DNA of 64,000 nt. It comes from Siphonodentalium dalli. Its lineage: Eukaryota; Mollusca; Scaphopoda; Gadilida; Siphonodentaliidae. Both the position numbers and the translations under genes were made by a program. Positions 62,501 to 64,000 of this stretch are shown in pieces. The stretch's first letter is position 1, and every line of letters begins with the position of its first letter. The stretch spans positions 39,866,918 to 39,930,917 of the forward strand of contig CP136062.1 of the NCBI GenBank assembly GCA_032622095.1, in the 5' to 3' direction. The notes under the pieces are model-generated. The model saw only the letters and a list, made by a program, of their open reading frames with translations, was not told the DNA's origin and made no database searches.

Positions 62501-63400
62501 TTATAGGTATCCCCACCACATACATGAATAGGTATCCCCAACACACACATCTATAGGTTTCCCACCACATACATATATAGGTATCCCCACCACACACATA
62601 TATAGGTATCCTCGCCAAACACATATATAGGTATCACCACCACATACATATATAGGTAACCCCACCACATACATATATAGGTATCCCCACCACATACATA
62701 TATAGGTATCCCCTCCACATACATATATAGGTATCCCCACCACACACATCTATAGGTATCCCCACCACATACATATATAGGTATCCCCACCACACACATC
62801 TATAGGTATCACCACCACAAACATATATAGGTATCCCCACCACACATATATAGGTATTCCCACCACACACATATATATATGTATCACCACCACACACATA
62901 TATAGGTATCACCGCCACATACATATATAGGTCTCCCCGCCACATACATCTATAGGGATCCCCAACACATACATATATAGGTATCCCCGCCACATACATC
63001 TATAGGTATCCCCACCACATACATCTATAGGTATCCTCACCACACACATATATAGGTATCCTCACCATACACATATATAGGTATCCCCGCCACACACATA
63101 TATAGGTATCCCCGCCACACACATATATAGGTATCCTCTCCACACACAGATATAGGTCTCCCCACAACACACATATATAGGTATCCTCACCACATACATA
63201 TATAGGTATCCTCACCACATACATATATACGTATCCCCACCACACACATATATACGTATCACCACCACATACATATATAGTTTCCCCACCACACACATAT
63301 ATAGGTATCCCCACCACATACATATATAGGTATCCCCACAAACACACATATATAGGTATCCCCACCACATACATATATAGGTATCCTCACCACATACATA
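56512..63400 (+). repeat. Three consecutive minisatellite modules of 2453, 2254 and about 2.2 kb
   Basis: The marker GGTCACCCCTCC has TCA at 57401, 59854 and 62108, and the rare CACATTCATATAT unit has ATTC at 57181, 59634 and 61888. Both give displacements of 2453 then 2254 bp. The 199-bp difference equals eight units. A 249-bp (10-unit) internal duplication is visible as 57794-58042 against 58043-58291 and again at 60247-60495 against 60496-60744. The same family lies 6040 bp upstream at 50.5-51.5 kb. Confidence 0.8.
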
Positions 63401-64000
63401 TATAGGTATCTCCGCCACACACATATATAGGTCTCCCCACCACACACATATATAGGTATCACCACCACACATATATAGGTATCCCCGCCACACACATATA
63501 TATGTATCCCCGCCACACACATATATATGTATCCCCGCCACACACATATATATGTATCCCCGCCACATACATATATAGGTATCCCAGCCACACACATATA
63601 TAGGTCTCCCCGCCACAATCATATATAGGTATCCCCTCCACACACATATATAGGTATCCCCGCCACACACATATATAGGTATCCCCACCACACACATATA
63701 TAGGTCTCCCCGCCACACACATATATAGGTCTACTCAACACACACATATATAGGCATCTCCGCCACATACATCTATAGGTATCCCCGCCACACACATATA
63801 TAGGTATTCCCGCCACACACATATATAGGTATCCCCGCCACACACATATATAGGTCTCCCCGCCACACTCATATATAGGTATCCCCGCCAAACACATATA
63901 TAGGTATCCCCGCCACATACATATATAGGTATCCCCGCCACACACATCTATAGGTATCCCCGCCACACACATATATAGGTATCCCCGCCACACACATATA

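Larger units (their letters stand above)
11592..64000 (+). repeat. 25-bp minisatellite, about 52.4 kb and about 2,100 units, open at the right edge
   Basis: The plus-strand unit begins CCCCACCAC, continues CATACATATATA and ends GGTAT. It has 9 A, 8 C, 6 T and 2 G, so C exceeds G four to one. Recurrent variants are ACC to GCC, CATACA to CACACA, ATATA to TCTATA, GGTAT to GGTCT, and CCCC to CCTC, CACC or CTCC. Rare length variants occur: 23-bp units lacking one TA step (several near 11655-11720), 27-bp units with an extra TA, and an ATATAGATATAGG insertion. Every unit reads in the same direction. On reading through I noticed no foreign insertion, inversion or spacer over the whole length. The minus strand lacks stop triplets in all three phases, which creates frames up to 352 codons; these are not genes. 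Known minisatellites are usually far shorter, so this is an exceptionally large array if the assembly is right. Confidence 0.98.

Noticed and set aside
11479-63993. Hundreds of Cys/Tyr/Trp-rich minus-strand frames up to 352 residues
   Set aside because: They are the arithmetic product of a stop-free 25-bp unit read in three phases. They overlap each other in all frames and begin or end at random unit variants.
11592-64000. CRISPR-like array
   Set aside because: The units are contiguous with no unique spacers between them, there are no cas-like genes, and the setting is eukaryotic.
11592-64000. Telomeric or subtelomeric repeat
   Set aside because: The unit contains no TTAGGG, TTAGG or related motif, and no telomere-type tract was seen in the window.
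11592-64000. Repeated TATATA as promoters
   Set aside because: A TATATA core occurs every 25 bp as part of the unit. Without start-site or transcript evidence it is composition, not regulation.

Overview
The window contains no convincing protein-coding or RNA gene. It is a block of eukaryotic tandem-repeat heterochromatin. The best guess is an animal, probably an invertebrate, judged from the repeat types and a TTAA-class DNA transposon; the sequence does not allow a species call.

Layout. (1) Positions 1-10284 hold a satellite of 185/186-bp monomers, about 55.5 copies head to tail, entering from beyond the left edge. Three monomer classes are interleaved into higher-order repeats: a 12-mer of 2225 bp on the left and an 11-mer of 2037-2039 bp on the right. 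(2) Positions 10285-11059 are a 775-bp TTAA-flanked element with short terminal inverted repeats. It is inserted inside a satellite monomer, and removing it plus one TTAA restores the monomer. (3) Positions 11064 to about 11453 are the other side of the split monomer plus about 1.6 strongly decayed monomers, the true edge of the array. (4) Positions about 11454-11591 are a short non-repeated spacer with a GC-rich palindrome and a GTTCGCG triplication. (5) Positions about 11592-64000 are one minisatellite of a 25-bp unit, about 2,100 copies, all in the same orientation and running off the right edge. It is built from nested segmental duplications: modules near 0.97 kb and a 6-7 kb block on the left, and modules of 1.3 to 2.8 kb with 5.1 and 6.0 kb displacements on the right.

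The hundreds of minus-strand open frames over 11.5-64 kb are an arithmetic consequence of the minisatellite. The 25-bp unit is not a multiple of 3, and its minus strand has no stop triplet in any phase. The twelve 60-residue minus-strand frames in the first 9.4 kb are the same frame of one satellite class (186 bp, 62 codons). Neither set is annotated as genes.

The most interesting points are the TTAA element with its exactly restorable empty site, the change of higher-order repeat within one satellite array, the TTAA-centred dyad at every satellite monomer junction (a possible transposon origin for the satellite), and the size, strand asymmetry and nested duplication history of the 25-bp array.
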